Notes under the pieces: model-generated
Database searches by the model: none
What the model was told of the DNA's origin: nothing
The model's input: only the letters and a program-made list of their open reading frames with translations
Program-made: the position numbers and the translations under genes
In this document: positions 54,816-64,000 of the stretch, one piece after another
Layout of the letters: the number at the start of each line of letters is the position of its first letter
Numbering within the stretch: the first letter of the stretch is position 1
Source of the DNA: Acetivibrio mesophilus
GTDB lineage: Bacteria; Bacillota; Clostridia; Acetivibrionales; Acetivibrionaceae
DNA length: 64,000 bases
Direction: 5' to 3'
Assembly: GCF_004102745.1 (NCBI RefSeq)
Contig: NZ_RLII01000002.1
Location: 248,001-312,000 of the forward strand

Positions 54816-55085
54816 TTATATACGATGCATGGAATTAAAGATATCTTCATGCTGGATCTTTACAGAAAGACCCATTTCAACACCTTTATTCTCAAGCTGT
54901 TCAGATAACTCCGCAAATTGAACAGAGAGTTTGGATATATCCACAAGCATCACCATGGTAAAAACATCCTGCATAGTGGTCTGAGAAATGTCCAAAATAT
55001 TTACGCTACAGTTGGCAAGAATATTGCTGATACCAGCAATAATACCAATCTTGTCCTTTCCAATAACAGTTATAACTGCTCTCAT
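54816..55085 (-). CDS. ACT domain protein (UPF0237)
   Basis: 89 residues, one ACT domain: [20 protein letters not shown] then [23 protein letters not shown] domains bind amino acids or related ligands. Precedes the UPF0210 gene, the standard pairing. Confidence 0.92.
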   Translation of the reverse strand: MRAVITVIGKDKIGIIAGISNILANCSVNILDISQTTMQDVFTMVMLVDISKLSVQFAELSEQLENKGVEMGLSVKIQHEDIFNSMHRI

Positions 55086-55166
55086 AATTACTACCTCCCT
55101 TTTATAAAGAGTATTATACTATCGGGAGACTATAATATCAATACCGTAAAATCAATTGGTATTCTT

Positions 55167-57740
55167 CTAATCAATGATAAAACGCTCTTTTTCTCTTAAC
55201 ATTTTTTCAATTTCCTCTGCAGGCAACGGTTTGCTGAAGAGGTACCCTTGAACCTTGTCACATCCCTCTTCTTTAAGGAATAAAAGCTGTTCCTTTGTCT
55301 CAACCCCTTCGGCTACAACAGTGAGATTAAGTTTGTGGGCAAGGCTGATAACAGATTTTGCAATAGCCTCCTCTTTAGAATTGGCTGTTATGTCTCGTAC
55401 AAAACTCTTGTCAATCTTTAGAGTGTCTATAGGAAGCTGCTTTAAATAGTTTAGCGATGAATATCCAATTCCAAAATCATCAAGAGATACCCGAATTCCC
55501 TTTTTCCTCAACTGGTTTACTACATCTATTGTTAAATCCAAGTCTTGCATAGCAGTACTCTCAGTTATTTCCAACTCCAACAATTCAGGCCCCAGTCCAG
55601 CCTCACAACGAATTCTATCTATCATCTCAACAACGTTATTCTGTTGAAACTGTCTTGCAGACAAGTTTACCGCTATCAAATGAGGCTCTAGTCCGGAGTC
55701 AATCCATTTCTTGTTCTGCATACACGCAGTTTTAAGAACCCACTCTCCAATAGACACGATAATGCCGGACTCTTCTGCAATAGGTATGAATTCCATCGGA
55801 GGTACGAGTCCATAATCCGGATGATACCATCTTAAAAGTGCTTCAAATCCTACAATTTTACCGTTTCTGATATCAATCTGAGGCTGATAAAACAGCACAA
55901 ATTCTTCTCTTTCAACTGCTCTCCTTAAACTGTTTTCAATATCCAGCCTTTGAAACACCTTTTGGTTCATTGACTCGGTATATAGCTGGTAATTATTTCT
56001 TCCCAATTCTTTGGCTCTATATAATGCTGTATCCGCATTCTTGAAAATAGTTTGCTGATCCTCTCCGTCATTGGGATAAATACCAATGCCCATGCTTGCA
56101 GTTATATAATACTCCTTGCCTTCAAGTATCCACGGTTGCTGGAATTTCCTCAGAATTCTGTCAGCAGCTCTGGTAGCATCGCTTATATCCTTTATCTGAG
56201 GCTGAATAATAATAAATTCGTCCCCTCCAATTCTTGCAACCGTATCAACTTCCCTTAAGTAGCCCTTGATTTTCTCCGCAACCTGTTTGAGGAGCATGTC
56301 TCCGACCGAATGTCCCAAGGTATCGTTGATAGCCTTAAAATTATCAAGGTCCAATATAATCAACGCACACATCTCATTATTGCGTTTTGATTGGGCAAGA
56401 GCCATTTTCAGACGATCCGTAAACAGACTCCTGTTGGGAAGTCCGGTCAGCGAATCGTAATACTCCATGTTATATAAAATTTCTTCCTTCTTCTTAATTT
56501 CTGTAATATCTTTAAGGGCAATAACTGTTCCGATAATCGCACCGGAATTGTTTCTGATTGGTGCTGCAGCACCTGACACAAGCTTTTTTCCATGCCTGGT
56601 CATCAGACTTATGTTGGTTCCAAGATTCATCAGTACTCCCAGATTTACTACGTCTTTTATCGGAATTTTGAACACATTTCCATTCTCATCCACCAACCCC
56701 GAAAGCAGCTTATCCAGCTTCATGCCTGATATCTCGTCTTCCGACAGACCCAATAGTTTTTGAATTTCATAATTGCTGAAGGTAACAGTCCCGTTTTCAT
56801 CAGTTGTAATTACCGCCTCTCCAATGCTTGATAAGGTTATCCTGAGCCATTCATGCTGCTTGCGAAGCTCTTGGTATGCTCTTGATATCTTTTTCTTAAG
56901 GTTTCTTATATAAACTTGCAAAAGTACCAAAAGAATGAATACTACCAGCATTGCAGTTAAATTTTTGATTCTTTGTTTCCTTTTGTAGAAGTCTGAATGC
57001 CGAAAGAAGTGTTTTCTATACAATTCTTCATATGTACCGCTCTTTTTTACACTATCTAAGCGCTCGTTAATATCTTTAACGAGCTGGGGATTTTTTTTGC
57101 TTACTCCATAAGCCACCTTAACAGGAAAAAGATCTGTCTTGAGGGGAACAATTTTACCCGTTAACCCTTTTTTTATTAAGTAATGATTTACAACGTCCTG
57201 ATTCTCGAAAATTATATCTATCTCCCCATCATCTAAAGCATCTACCGCCTCTTCCACATTAATAAAGCACGTGTAATTGCGAATACCCACCTTGTTTCTC
57301 AAAATATGCTCACTGTACTGCTCTTTTCCCACTCCTACCCGATATCTTCCAAGGTCTTTTATGTCAATATTCTGACTTCTTTCTTTTGAATAGATAGATA
57401 TATACATACTCAAAACCGTATCGGAGAATAAAATATCCTTTTTCCGCTCTTCATTTACAACGAGCAAACCACAGGTGTCTATCTCTCCTCTCTTAAGTTT
57501 TTCATAAACTTTTTCCCATGTGTTGAATTGATAACCAAAGCGATAGTCATTATTTGGAAGTATATATTGATTTAACTCAATTTCAAATCCACGGATTTCA
57601 TCACCTTCCAAAAACTTAAATGGAGGATAATTTAATTCAGTTTCATATATAATTGTATCTGTTAAGGCATATGTAGCCTGACAAAATATCAATAGCATTA
57701 AAAAAACACAAAGAATTATTTTATAACACTTGATTATCAT
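55167..57740 (-). CDS. Periplasmic-sensor c-di-GMP enzyme (SBP3-PAS-GGDEF-EAL)
   Basis: 857 residues. Signal anchor about 1-25, extracellular solute-binding family 3 domain (about 28-250, YPPFKFLEGDEIRGFEIELN), membrane helix about 262-282 (TAMLVVFILLVLLQVYI), PAS domain (about 300-410, ISSIGEAVITTDENGTVTF), GGDEF domain (about 425-590, intact VARIGGDEFIIIQP) and EAL domain (about 600-850, VGFEALLRWYHP, DDFGIGYSSLNYLKQL). Key motifs of both enzyme domains are present, so it may make and break c-di-GMP in response to a small ligand such as an amino acid. The ATG at 57740 follows GGAGGAA. Confidence 0.92.
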   Translation of the reverse strand: MIIKCYKIILCVFLMLLIFCQATYALTDTIIYETELNYPPFKFLEGDEIRGFEIELNQYILPNNDYRFGYQFNTWEKVYEKLKRGEIDTCGLLVVNEERKKDILFSDTVLSMYISIYSKERSQNIDIKDLGRYRVGVGKEQYSEHILRNKVGIRNYTCFINVEEAVDALDDGEIDIIFENQDVVNHYLIKKGLTGKIVPLKTDLFPVKVAYGVSKKNPQLVKDINERLDSVKKSGTYEELYRKHFFRHSDFYKRKQRIKNLTAMLVVFILLVLLQVYIRNLKKKISRAYQELRKQHEWLRITLSSIGEAVITTDENGTVTFSNYEIQKLLGLSEDEISGMKLDKLLSGLVDENGNVFKIPIKDVVNLGVLMNLGTNISLMTRHGKKLVSGAAAPIRNNSGAIIGTVIALKDITEIKKKEEILYNMEYYDSLTGLPNRSLFTDRLKMALAQSKRNNEMCALIILDLDNFKAINDTLGHSVGDMLLKQVAEKIKGYLREVDTVARIGGDEFIIIQPQIKDISDATRAADRILRKFQQPWILEGKEYYITASMGIGIYPNDGEDQQTIFKNADTALYRAKELGRNNYQLYTESMNQKVFQRLDIENSLRRAVEREEFVLFYQPQIDIRNGKIVGFEALLRWYHPDYGLVPPMEFIPIAEESGIIVSIGEWVLKTACMQNKKWIDSGLEPHLIAVNLSARQFQQNNVVEMIDRIRCEAGLGPELLELEITESTAMQDLDLTIDVVNQLRKKGIRVSLDDFGIGYSSLNYLKQLPIDTLKIDKSFVRDITANSKEEAIAKSVISLAHKLNLTVVAEGVETKEQLLFLKEEGCDKVQGYLFSKPLPAEEIEKMLREKERFIID

Positions 57741-57970
57741 CTTATTCCTCCGGATTAAGATTGTAAAGCTCAAAACTCATACGAAACAATGATGGATCTG
57801 TAATGTTTGAATATAGAAGCGAAACATTAATACTACTAATCAAATCTAGCTTATAAAGCTAGACATAATAAAAAGACTATATAATTATATTATATATAAT
57901 ATTTGATGCTTTTTTCAACCTATTTTCAATAAATATAGCTCAATTTGCATATAATTATCCGAACAAATGT

Positions 57971-57999
57971 TTGATTTTCTTCTGGCCTTGTGGTAAAAT
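57971..57999 (+). promoter_or_regulatory. SigA-type promoter of the radical SAM gene
   Basis: -35 TTGATT (57971-57976), 17-base spacer, -10 TAAAAT (57994-57999), 32 bases before the ATG. Confidence 0.7.
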
Positions 58000-58030
58000 T
58001 TATTTAGCAACTTTCAGGAGGTGCATTTTA

Positions 58031-59338
58031 ATGGAGCTTCAGAAAAAGCTTGAAATATTATCTGCCGCTGCAAAGTACGATGTTTCATGTTCTTCCAGTG
58101 GTAGCAATAGGAAAAACACTAAGGGCGGTCTTGGAAATGCAACATCCTGCGGCATTTGTCATAGCTGGGCTGATGACGGAAGATGTATTTCCCTTCTAAA
58201 AATACTTTTTTCCAATTACTGTGTATATGATTGTGCCTACTGTGTTAACAGATCTAGCAATGATGTCCCCAGAGCTGCTTTTACACCCCAAGAAGTAGCT
58301 GATCTTACCATAAACTTTTATAGGCGAAACTATATTGAAGGATTGTTTCTCAGCTCTGCAGTAACAAAAAACGCCAACCATACAATGGAGCTCCTGTATG
58401 AATCAATAAGACTTTTGCGGGAAGAATACAAGTTTAATGGGTACATACATGTCAAGGCCATTCCCGGTGCTGATCTTGCCCTTATCGAAGCTACCGGCAA
58501 ACTGGTAGACAGAATGAGTGTAAATATTGAGCTACCCTCTGAGAAAGGACTTAAGCTTTTGGCCCCACAAAAAGAAAAACAAGCTATATTAAAACCGATG
58601 AATTTCATATCATCCAAAATAGCAGAAAAAAAGGACGAAATAAAGGTATTCAAAAAAGCACCTTTGTTTGTTCCCGGAGGTCAGAGCACCCAACTCATCG
58701 TAGGAGCTACCAAAGACCACGATATGAACATTCTAAAGCTTTCTGAAAACCTATACAAAAAATATAACCTCAAAAGGGTTTATTATTCTGCATATGTACC
58801 TGTATCCAAAAATCCGCTTCTGCCCGATCTGAAGACACCTCCACTCCTTAGAGAACACAGGCTTTACCAGGCTGATTGGCTTTTAAGATTCTACGGTTTT
58901 TCAGCCGACGAGCTTCTTGACGAACGTAATCCTGATTTTGACCCTCAGCTTGACCCTAAAGCGAACTGGGCAGTTAATAATATTTCCCTCTTTCCCGTTG
59001 AAGTAAACCGTGCAGATTATGAAATGCTGCTGCGGGTTCCGGGCATTGGAGTTCGCTCTGCAAAGAAAATCATTATGGCAAGAAAAGTTAAGTCCCTATG
59101 CTTTGAAGACCTGAAAAAATTGGGTGTTGTTTTAAAGCGGGCGAGGTTCTTCATTACATGTAAAGGCAAGTATTTCTTTAACTATAACATGGAACAGCTT
59201 CTAATAAGGCAAAACCTGATTAATGGCTGGGAAACCGATGAGAAAAAGCAGGAATGGGAGCAAATATCGATTTTATCGTTAATACCGGAAAAACCTACGC
59301 TCCAGGACAAGCTAATGAGCATAACCGGTGAAATATAA
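58031..59338 (+). CDS. Radical SAM protein, putative DNA modification/repair
   Basis: 435 residues. The radical SAM cluster cysteines are in YCVYDCAYCVN (C-x3-C-x2-C) near residue 75, with additional Cys (CGICHSW, DGRC) before it. The C-terminal part has a helix-hairpin-helix, LLRVPGIGVRSAKKIIMARK near 340, as in DNA-binding repair proteins. This matches the family described as putative DNA modification/repair radical SAM protein, which is paired with a DUF4130 gene, as here (20 bases downstream). The reaction is not known. AGGAGGTG precedes ATG 58031. Confidence 0.88.
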   Translation: MELQKKLEILSAAAKYDVSCSSSGSNRKNTKGGLGNATSCGICHSWADDGRCISLLKILFSNYCVYDCAYCVNRSSNDVPRAAFTPQEVADLTINFYRRNYIEGLFLSSAVTKNANHTMELLYESIRLLREEYKFNGYIHVKAIPGADLALIEATGKLVDRMSVNIELPSEKGLKLLAPQKEKQAILKPMNFISSKIAEKKDEIKVFKKAPLFVPGGQSTQLIVGATKDHDMNILKLSENLYKKYNLKRVYYSAYVPVSKNPLLPDLKTPPLLREHRLYQADWLLRFYGFSADELLDERNPDFDPQLDPKANWAVNNISLFPVEVNRADYEMLLRVPGIGVRSAKKIIMARKVKSLCFEDLKKLGVVLKRARFFITCKGKYFFNYNMEQLLIRQNLINGWETDEKKQEWEQISILSLIPEKPTLQDKLMSITGEI

Positions 59339-59358
59339 TTATACAGGTGGTATATATA

Positions 59359-60096
59359 ATGGTCAACTATTACTATGATGGAACCTTTGACGGACTTTTG
59401 ACTTCCGTATACGAGTCATATTACGGCATTGAGCCTCCCGACAAGATTCTTCGCTGCAAAAATTTACAACAAAGCATCTTAGATAAGGATATTGATATTG
59501 TCACTGATAGTGAAAAAGCTTCAAAAGTTTATGAAGCAATACATAAAAAGATTTCATATGACGCCTTAAGAAATGTCTACCACGCCTATTTGTCCGAACT
59601 CGATGAAATCGATACTTACATATACCAATATTTAAGATTCGGCTTCAAAAAGGGTAAATCAGTAGACCTTTATCTTACTTCTGAAGAAGTTCTTAAGGTT
59701 CATTCTGCTGCTAAAAAGGTGCGGACCGAAAGTCATCTAATGCTGGGTTTATTGAGGTTCAGAAAGCTAAATGGGGGCCTTTATTATGCCCCCTACAGCC
59801 CTGTTTACAATATTACCGCTTTAATATCCGATCATTTTGTTCGGCGTCTGTCCGATCAATTCTGGATAATACACGACACCAAAAGAAACCTTGCTGCTGT
59901 ATACAATATGGTAGAATGTGTTCTAACAGACCTCCCTGAAGAGCTTCAGCATCAATCTCTCAACACTGATGACTGCTTTGAAGATCTGTGGAAAAAATAC
60001 TTCGACAGCATTTGCATAAAGGATAGAATCAATCCAAAGCTGCAAAAACGTAATATGCCTGCAAGGTATTGGAAATATCTGGTCGAAAAACAGTAG
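59359..60096 (+). CDS. DUF4130 family DNA-metabolism protein
   Basis: 245 residues. N-terminal YYYDGTFDGLLTSVYESYYG and a conserved RKLNGGLYYAPYSPVYNI, VRRLSDQFWIIHDTKRNLAA; the end PARYWKYLVEKQ is typical. In other bacteria the domain is fused to UdgX-type uracil-DNA-binding proteins, supporting a DNA repair role. Operon with the radical SAM gene. AGGTGG lies eight bases before ATG 59359. Confidence 0.88.
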   Translation: MVNYYYDGTFDGLLTSVYESYYGIEPPDKILRCKNLQQSILDKDIDIVTDSEKASKVYEAIHKKISYDALRNVYHAYLSELDEIDTYIYQYLRFGFKKGKSVDLYLTSEEVLKVHSAAKKVRTESHLMLGLLRFRKLNGGLYYAPYSPVYNITALISDHFVRRLSDQFWIIHDTKRNLAAVYNMVECVLTDLPEELQHQSLNTDDCFEDLWKKYFDSICIKDRINPKLQKRNMPARYWKYLVEKQ

Positions 60097-60105
60097 CAGC
60101 TCGTC

Positions 60106-61692
60106 TTATTCTATCATTTTAAGTATTTTCCTTCTTAAAATTGACATATCCGTAGAATTAATCTTCCCATCATTATTCATATCTGCAGCCTGCCTGCCGG
60201 TCGGTGCGGGAAAGTCTTCAATAATTTTAAGCAAAAACCTCTTTATCCATGTGATATCAGTTGAATTAACCTTACCATCTGCATTCACATCACCCTTTTC
60301 TATTTCAGGAGAAGATGATGGTGTAGGCAAAGGCGTAATAGTAGTCGTTGGTGATGTTTCCGGAATATGGCCACCATAATATTCAGTTACAGTGATTCCA
60401 TTCGAGCCAAGAGGTATCTGATGATCAAGACCTATAAACTTTCCTTCGGATGTCTGCCATAATGCCGGCTTCAGTAAAGCATACTTCTCTTCATCCCAAG
60501 TTATGAAATCATGGTATACAAGTCCGCCGGTATCGCCGGAATTTGCATTGTAGCACCAGAAAGTATGTGCTATTTTATTTTCAATCATATACTCTCGCAG
60601 AGCCTTCATCCATTTCTCGTTGTCTCCGCCATCCATGAATCCTCCCCACTCACCCATTAGTAGAGGAGCAATGTTTTCTTCGTGTATGTACGCCCAGTTA
60701 TCTCTCCAACAGTCATTATATAAGGTTTCTTTGTTAAATCCTTCATAAAACCAAGGTTGCTTATGTACAAGGGGACCGTAATCATGGGGTGAGTATACAA
60801 GCTGTTTCTGGTACTTACCGAGATTAATTGGATAATCCCTTACTCCTCTTAAATTTCCACCCCACCAGTTGTAAAAATATTTACTCTCTTTTCCCCATTC
60901 ATCCACTGCAGTATAATCATAACCAGGCTTCGGATAAACTTCAACCCCTTCAACTACAATGAGAATATTTGGGTTAATTGCAAGAATTCTCTCTGCACAT
61001 GTCTGTGCAGCATGTTTCCAGTTGTTTAGATCGGTAGAACCGTCCCACTTTGCCATTGGTGTAGTGCCTGGCGTACCATGGGGTTCATTCTTGAGATCCA
61101 GTGCAAGAATTGTATCATCATTTTTATATCTTTCTGTTAACCATTCCAGAGTTGAAATCCATATCTCTGTTGTAAATGTGCCATCATACCATACAGGATA
61201 TATATGCCCCATAGCATCCGTTGATGGGCTGTGTATATCCACCATAATCTTTATTCCGGATTCTTTACAACTCTGAACGGCGAAATCAAAAAGCTCAAGG
61301 CTGTTCATACCGTCTAGCTCCGGGTTTACAAAATCATTAACATTGGCTGAAGGATATACTCCCTGTGACCACTGATATAAGAGTTCCGTTGAAATAGGTA
61401 TCCTCAAAAAGTTTATTCCCCTGTCTGCCATACCCTGAATAGCCTCTCTCATATTGCAGCTCCATACCCCATCAAATACATTGGTGCCGGTATTGAATCC
61501 AAACCAGTTACAACCGGTCAACCAGACCTGATTACCATACATGTCTACTATTTTGTTGCCTTCGACATGCAACCAGTCATCATTATTTGGATCGGCTGCA
61601 ATAGTTGGACCCCTAAAGGATATAAAAGGCAGCAAAGTTACAGTCAAGATCGCAAATATTAGTAACAAAGCTCTAATTCTTTTCAATTTCAT
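60106..61692 (-). CDS. Cellulosomal endoglucanase GH5-dockerin (CelL-like)
   Basis: 528 residues. Signal peptide about 1-33; GH5 domain about 38-420 with acid/base Glu203 in LDLKNEPHG and nucleophile Glu348 in LLMGEWGGF; Pro/Thr/Ser linker (about 440-465); type I dockerin 468-528 ([33 protein letters not shown]). It cuts internal beta-1,4 bonds in cellulose. It lies 72 bases downstream of rsgI on the same strand without a clear terminator, behind its own SigI-like promoter. From memory the position matches celL beside sigI4-rsgI4 of A. thermocellus. AGGAGG precedes the ATG. Confidence 0.93.
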   Translation of the reverse strand: MKLKRIRALLLIFAILTVTLLPFISFRGPTIAADPNNDDWLHVEGNKIVDMYGNQVWLTGCNWFGFNTGTNVFDGVWSCNMREAIQGMADRGINFLRIPISTELLYQWSQGVYPSANVNDFVNPELDGMNSLELFDFAVQSCKESGIKIMVDIHSPSTDAMGHIYPVWYDGTFTTEIWISTLEWLTERYKNDDTILALDLKNEPHGTPGTTPMAKWDGSTDLNNWKHAAQTCAERILAINPNILIVVEGVEVYPKPGYDYTAVDEWGKESKYFYNWWGGNLRGVRDYPINLGKYQKQLVYSPHDYGPLVHKQPWFYEGFNKETLYNDCWRDNWAYIHEENIAPLLMGEWGGFMDGGDNEKWMKALREYMIENKIAHTFWCYNANSGDTGGLVYHDFITWDEEKYALLKPALWQTSEGKFIGLDHQIPLGSNGITVTEYYGGHIPETSPTTTITPLPTPSSSPEIEKGDVNADGKVNSTDITWIKRFLLKIIEDFPAPTGRQAADMNNDGKINSTDMSILRRKILKMIE

Positions 61693-61731
61693 TACCTCCT
61701 AAAAAAACTTACTTAATATATTTATAGTTAA

Positions 61732-61759
61732 TTCGTTGACATGTTTAAGTTTTAGGGGA
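61732..61759 (-). promoter_or_regulatory. SigI-like promoter of the GH5 gene
   Basis: Minus strand: -35 TCCCCTAAAA (61750-61759), 14-base spacer, -10 CGAA (61732-61735), followed by the GH5 ribosome site. It resembles the CCCC-type -35 and CGAA -10 of SigI promoters and lies right after rsgI. Confidence 0.55.
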
Positions 61760-61764
61760 TTTAG

Positions 61765-63306
61765 TTATGGTTCTGTTCCCCATTTTAATTCCCCTGAAAT
61801 ATATGCTGTAATCTTATCCCAGTCTACATATTCGTAGTGATGGGAACTAAACGAATAGTCGTCCCCTTTATCATATTGTGTATTGTCGGTTTTGGAAAAA
61901 CGTGCATTCAGTTCAACGCTTTCTCCCGCTTGAAGCTCTCCCGCTTCTTTGACAAATCCAATTTCAACAAAGGTGTCTGCTCCTGTTCGGGGTGATTTCA
62001 TCTTCACAAAACTTCCGATAACATTGTGAGCTCCAATAGACGACCAATCGCAATTAAACCTCTGCTCACTATCACCGTCTATAGTATAGTAATATCTTAA
62101 TTTCAAGTCCGCGAGATTCACAGATGTATTTCCGGTATTTATCACGTTAATTCTAACGTAAATTACACCGCTTTCTGATAGGGTATTATTGTTGTAAAAC
62201 CTTACTTTGACACTCTGTTCACCGCTCGGTGCCTTTGTCGGAGTCACTGTAGGTACAACCGGTACCTTCGTAGGAGTGGCCGTAGGTGCAACCGGTATCT
62301 TCGTAGGTGTCGCTGTAGGTGCAACCGGTACCTTCGTCGGGATTGCTGTCGCTTCAACCGGTATCTTTGTGGAAGTCGCTGTTGCTGCAATCGGTGTATT
62401 CGTCGGAGTCACTGTAGGTGCAATCGGCGTATTCGTAGGTGTCGCTGTTGTGGTAACTGGCGTATTCGTTGGAGTCATTGTAGGAAGCTTCGGTGTGCCC
62501 ACCGATTCAATCGATGCCGTAGCAGTTTCAGTAGGTAGCACTTTCTCCGCTTCAATCATACCAAAGTTTTGACCTGAAAGCAACTCTTCCAATGGTTCTG
62601 ACACAATAGACTCAATTGTGACTTCTTCTCCATCCTGCCTTGCCATCTCATAAATCATGTATTTACCCATGGAAACTTTATTTTCCTGTGCCTTTCTTCT
62701 TTGCTCTTTTGAAGCCACTACAAACCTCATATCAATGTCCATATCCAAACTCTTAAAATCTGACACCAAATTATGAATGAGTTTGTATTCAAAATTATTC
62801 CCCTCTTTTGCACCTTCACTATTTAGTGCCGTAGAGATTAATACAATATTCTTTTTATCATCCTTTGCTATAAAACCATACTTTCTGGACTTATCAATGA
62901 GATCTAAAATCACATCTTCAAGCAATTCATCCTTATATGTTAACTCTTCCAATATCTTTTTTGCATCCTCGTTAAGCGGTTCAGCACTTAAAACAATGCC
63001 ATCCCTGTTTACTGCAAATTCAACACTAGGATTTACATCCACATCGATATATGCAAAAGCATCTCCAAAATTAAACATACTAAAATATGTAAACATAAAT
63101 ACAAAAACGGCGGCTATACCTGCTATAACAGCAGAATACATAAAACCAATACCTTTTTTGCTATTTTCAATTACGTCCTGTTGGCCAAATAAAATCTTCT
63201 GTCCCAAAAACATGCCGTCCCTTGTTTTTACCGCTTTAAACTCTCCAGTTTCTGTAACAATTATAGTTTTTTTCTCTTTTATTTTTATTACTACTCCAAG
63301 ATTCAT
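61765..63306 (-). CDS. rsgI: RsgI anti-sigma factor with CBM3 sensor domain
   Basis: 513 residues. Cytoplasmic RsgI N-terminal domain (about 1-52, binds SigI), one membrane helix (about 56-80), extracellular conserved domain (about 85-250) starting YIDVDVNPSVEFAVN, where RsgI proteins self-cleave at Asn-Pro, a Thr-Pro linker of seven 11-residue repeats (about 280-360) and a C-terminal CBM3 (about 370-513). The CBM3 would sense cellulose outside and free SigI inside. Its ATG overlaps the sigI stop (TAATG). From memory the CBM3 type matches A. thermocellus RsgI4. Confidence 0.93.
   Translation of the reverse strand: MNLGVVIKIKEKKTIIVTETGEFKAVKTRDGMFLGQKILFGQQDVIENSKKGIGFMYSAVIAGIAAVFVFMFTYFSMFNFGDAFAYIDVDVNPSVEFAVNRDGIVLSAEPLNEDAKKILEELTYKDELLEDVILDLIDKSRKYGFIAKDDKKNIVLISTALNSEGAKEGNNFEYKLIHNLVSDFKSLDMDIDMRFVVASKEQRRKAQENKVSMGKYMIYEMARQDGEEVTIESIVSEPLEELLSGQNFGMIEAEKVLPTETATASIESVGTPKLPTMTPTNTPVTTTATPTNTPIAPTVTPTNTPIAATATSTKIPVEATAIPTKVPVAPTATPTKIPVAPTATPTKVPVVPTVTPTKAPSGEQSVKVRFYNNNTLSESGVIYVRINVINTGNTSVNLADLKLRYYYTIDGDSEQRFNCDWSSIGAHNVIGSFVKMKSPRTGADTFVEIGFVKEAGELQAGESVELNARFSKTDNTQYDKGDDYSFSSHHYEYVDWDKITAYISGELKWGTEP
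62231..62484 (-). repeat. 33-bp minisatellite in rsgI linker
   Basis: About seven units of 33 bp coding for TPTKIPVAPTA-like peptides. The units nearest the CBM3 are most alike; the distal ones have diverged (TPTNTPIAPTV). Encodes the spacer between membrane domain and sensor. Confidence 0.85.
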
Positions 63307-64000
63307 TATTGTCCCCTCCCTTCTTCAGGCTCCTTGAAAAACTGCTTTATCTCATCAAGACTGCTTCTTAAAACCAAGCTCACCGCTATTATGAACTTTC
63401 TATTCCTCTCTACAGTTTTTCGATGGACACTAACCAACCCCATTAATTCAGATAGTGGAATGCACTTCTTGCGAAGAAGTTTATCAAACAACTTATCATT
63501 CTCGGCCAAAACTCTGGCAATATTGATGCAAAGTTCCCTTGAATCCTTGTGTTTTGGTGAATTCACTACAAGATCCTCAAGGGTAATTCCAAACTGCTTT
63601 AACTGCTGTTCAAACTGCAGAACCTCTTCTTTTACTTCTATATTCTCATAAAGGTAATGACTATCAGAGACCAGATATTTTTCTTCGAAGTCGTTTCTCT
63701 CCTCAAAATAGGAAAAAGGTATAACATTGCTGTATTTCTTGTTTTTTCTTATGTAATCGATAATTCTATGATTTACTACCATATTGCAATAATTCGTAAA
63801 GTTCCCATTTATATCAGGATTAAAACCATCTATAGCTTCATTAAATGCCATAAGTCCCACACTATACTCCTCACTTACCTCAGGGTCAACATATCTTCCA
63901 AGAGTACTGGATATAATCTTTAATAGGTATGGTCTATATTTTTTAATAAATTTTTCCTTTAATTCCGTGTCTCCATTTTTGATCTTTATAACAATATGAT
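63306..64000 (-). CDS. sigI: Alternative sigma factor SigI, partial
   Basis: About 231 codons; the frame stays open to the window edge, so only some 20 N-terminal residues are missing. Region 2 is visible as LLKIISSTLGRYVDPEVSEE and MAFNEAIDGFNPDINGNFTN, with VVNHRIIDYIRKN. The C-terminal helix-turn-helix is LMGLVSVHRKTVERNRKFII. SigI factors activate cellulosome genes when RsgI releases them. It overlaps rsgI by one base. Confidence 0.93.
   Translation of the reverse strand, partial: HIVIKIKNGDTELKEKFIKKYRPYLLKIISSTLGRYVDPEVSEEYSVGLMAFNEAIDGFNPDINGNFTNYCNMVVNHRIIDYIRKNKKYSNVIPFSYFEERNDFEEKYLVSDSHYLYENIEVKEEVLQFEQQLKQFGITLEDLVVNSPKHKDSRELCINIARVLAENDKLFDKLLRKKCIPLSELMGLVSVHRKTVERNRKFIIAVSLVLRSSLDEIKQFFKEPEEGRGQ

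Noticed and set aside
57971-58030. In-frame upstream start of the radical SAM gene
   Set aside because: The codon is the -35 box of the promoter, and AGGAGGTG marks ATG 58031.
57741-58030. c-di-GMP riboswitch near the GGDEF-EAL gene
   Set aside because: No sequence matching the conserved riboswitch core was seen.
62207-62572. A 121-codon open frame on the plus strand opposite the rsgI linker
   Set aside because: It is the antisense of the 33-bp repeats; repetitive composition keeps several frames open. No ribosome site.

Overview
The window reads as chromosomal DNA of a cellulosome-forming, spore-forming, anaerobic Firmicute very close to Acetivibrio (Clostridium) thermocellus. The evidence is AT-rich DNA with strong AGGAGG ribosome binding sites, type I dockerins and a cohesin, SigI/RsgI, the celK-cbhA pair, the spoIIG-sigG block, dipicolinate synthase and an [FeFe]-hydrogenase/AdhE fermentation operon. 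Compared from memory with A. thermocellus, the CbhA and AdhE proteins are close but clearly not identical, and the gene order looks like the Cthe_0403-0452 region in reverse. A sister species is my inference.

Layout. 1-3.1 kb: end of a small coat-like gene, a secreted single-cohesin protein (OlpC-like) and a Maf/DUF115 protein. 3.1-12.2 kb (minus strand): nrdR, ylmC, sigG, sigE, spoIIGA, ftsZ, ftsA, sbp, ftsQ and a murA that has lost its first quarter. 12.4-14.6 kb (plus): murT-gatD. 14.9-25.4 kb: a membrane-anchored unknown, a 1056-residue TPR protein, a dockerin protein with a lysozyme-like domain, a double P-loop ATPase, a GH9-CBM3c-dockerin endoglucanase and a secreted two-repeat protein. 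25.4-36.9 kb (minus): a ten-gene rex-adhE-kinase-ferredoxin-sensory hydrogenase-PP2C-hydC-hydB-hydA-ferredoxin run. 37.3-44.4 kb: dpaBA, an M16 peptidase, pnp, rpsO and divergent cotJABC. 44.5-51.4 kb: cbhA and celK, each behind a long conserved leader. 52.3-60.1 kb: an unknown protein, a UPF0210/ACT pair, a GGDEF-EAL receptor and a radical SAM/DUF4130 DNA-repair pair. 60.1-64 kb: GH5 endoglucanase, rsgI with CBM3, and sigI running off the edge.

How it fits together. The secreted enzymes carry Ser-Thr type dockerins that would dock on cohesins. The SigI/RsgI pair senses polysaccharide through CBM3, and a SigI-like promoter lies directly before the neighbouring GH5 gene. Sugars released would be fermented; the rex operon joins NADH-dependent ethanol formation (AdhE), the HydABC hydrogenase and what looks like an H2/redox-responsive phosphorylation switch (kinase, sensory hydrogenase, PP2C). 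The most noteworthy points are that operon, the headless murA, the orphan Shine-Dalgarno leaders of celK/cbhA, a three-copy intergenic element attached to terminators, and the dockerin-lysozyme protein. No tRNA, rRNA, insertion sequence, CRISPR array or prophage was seen.
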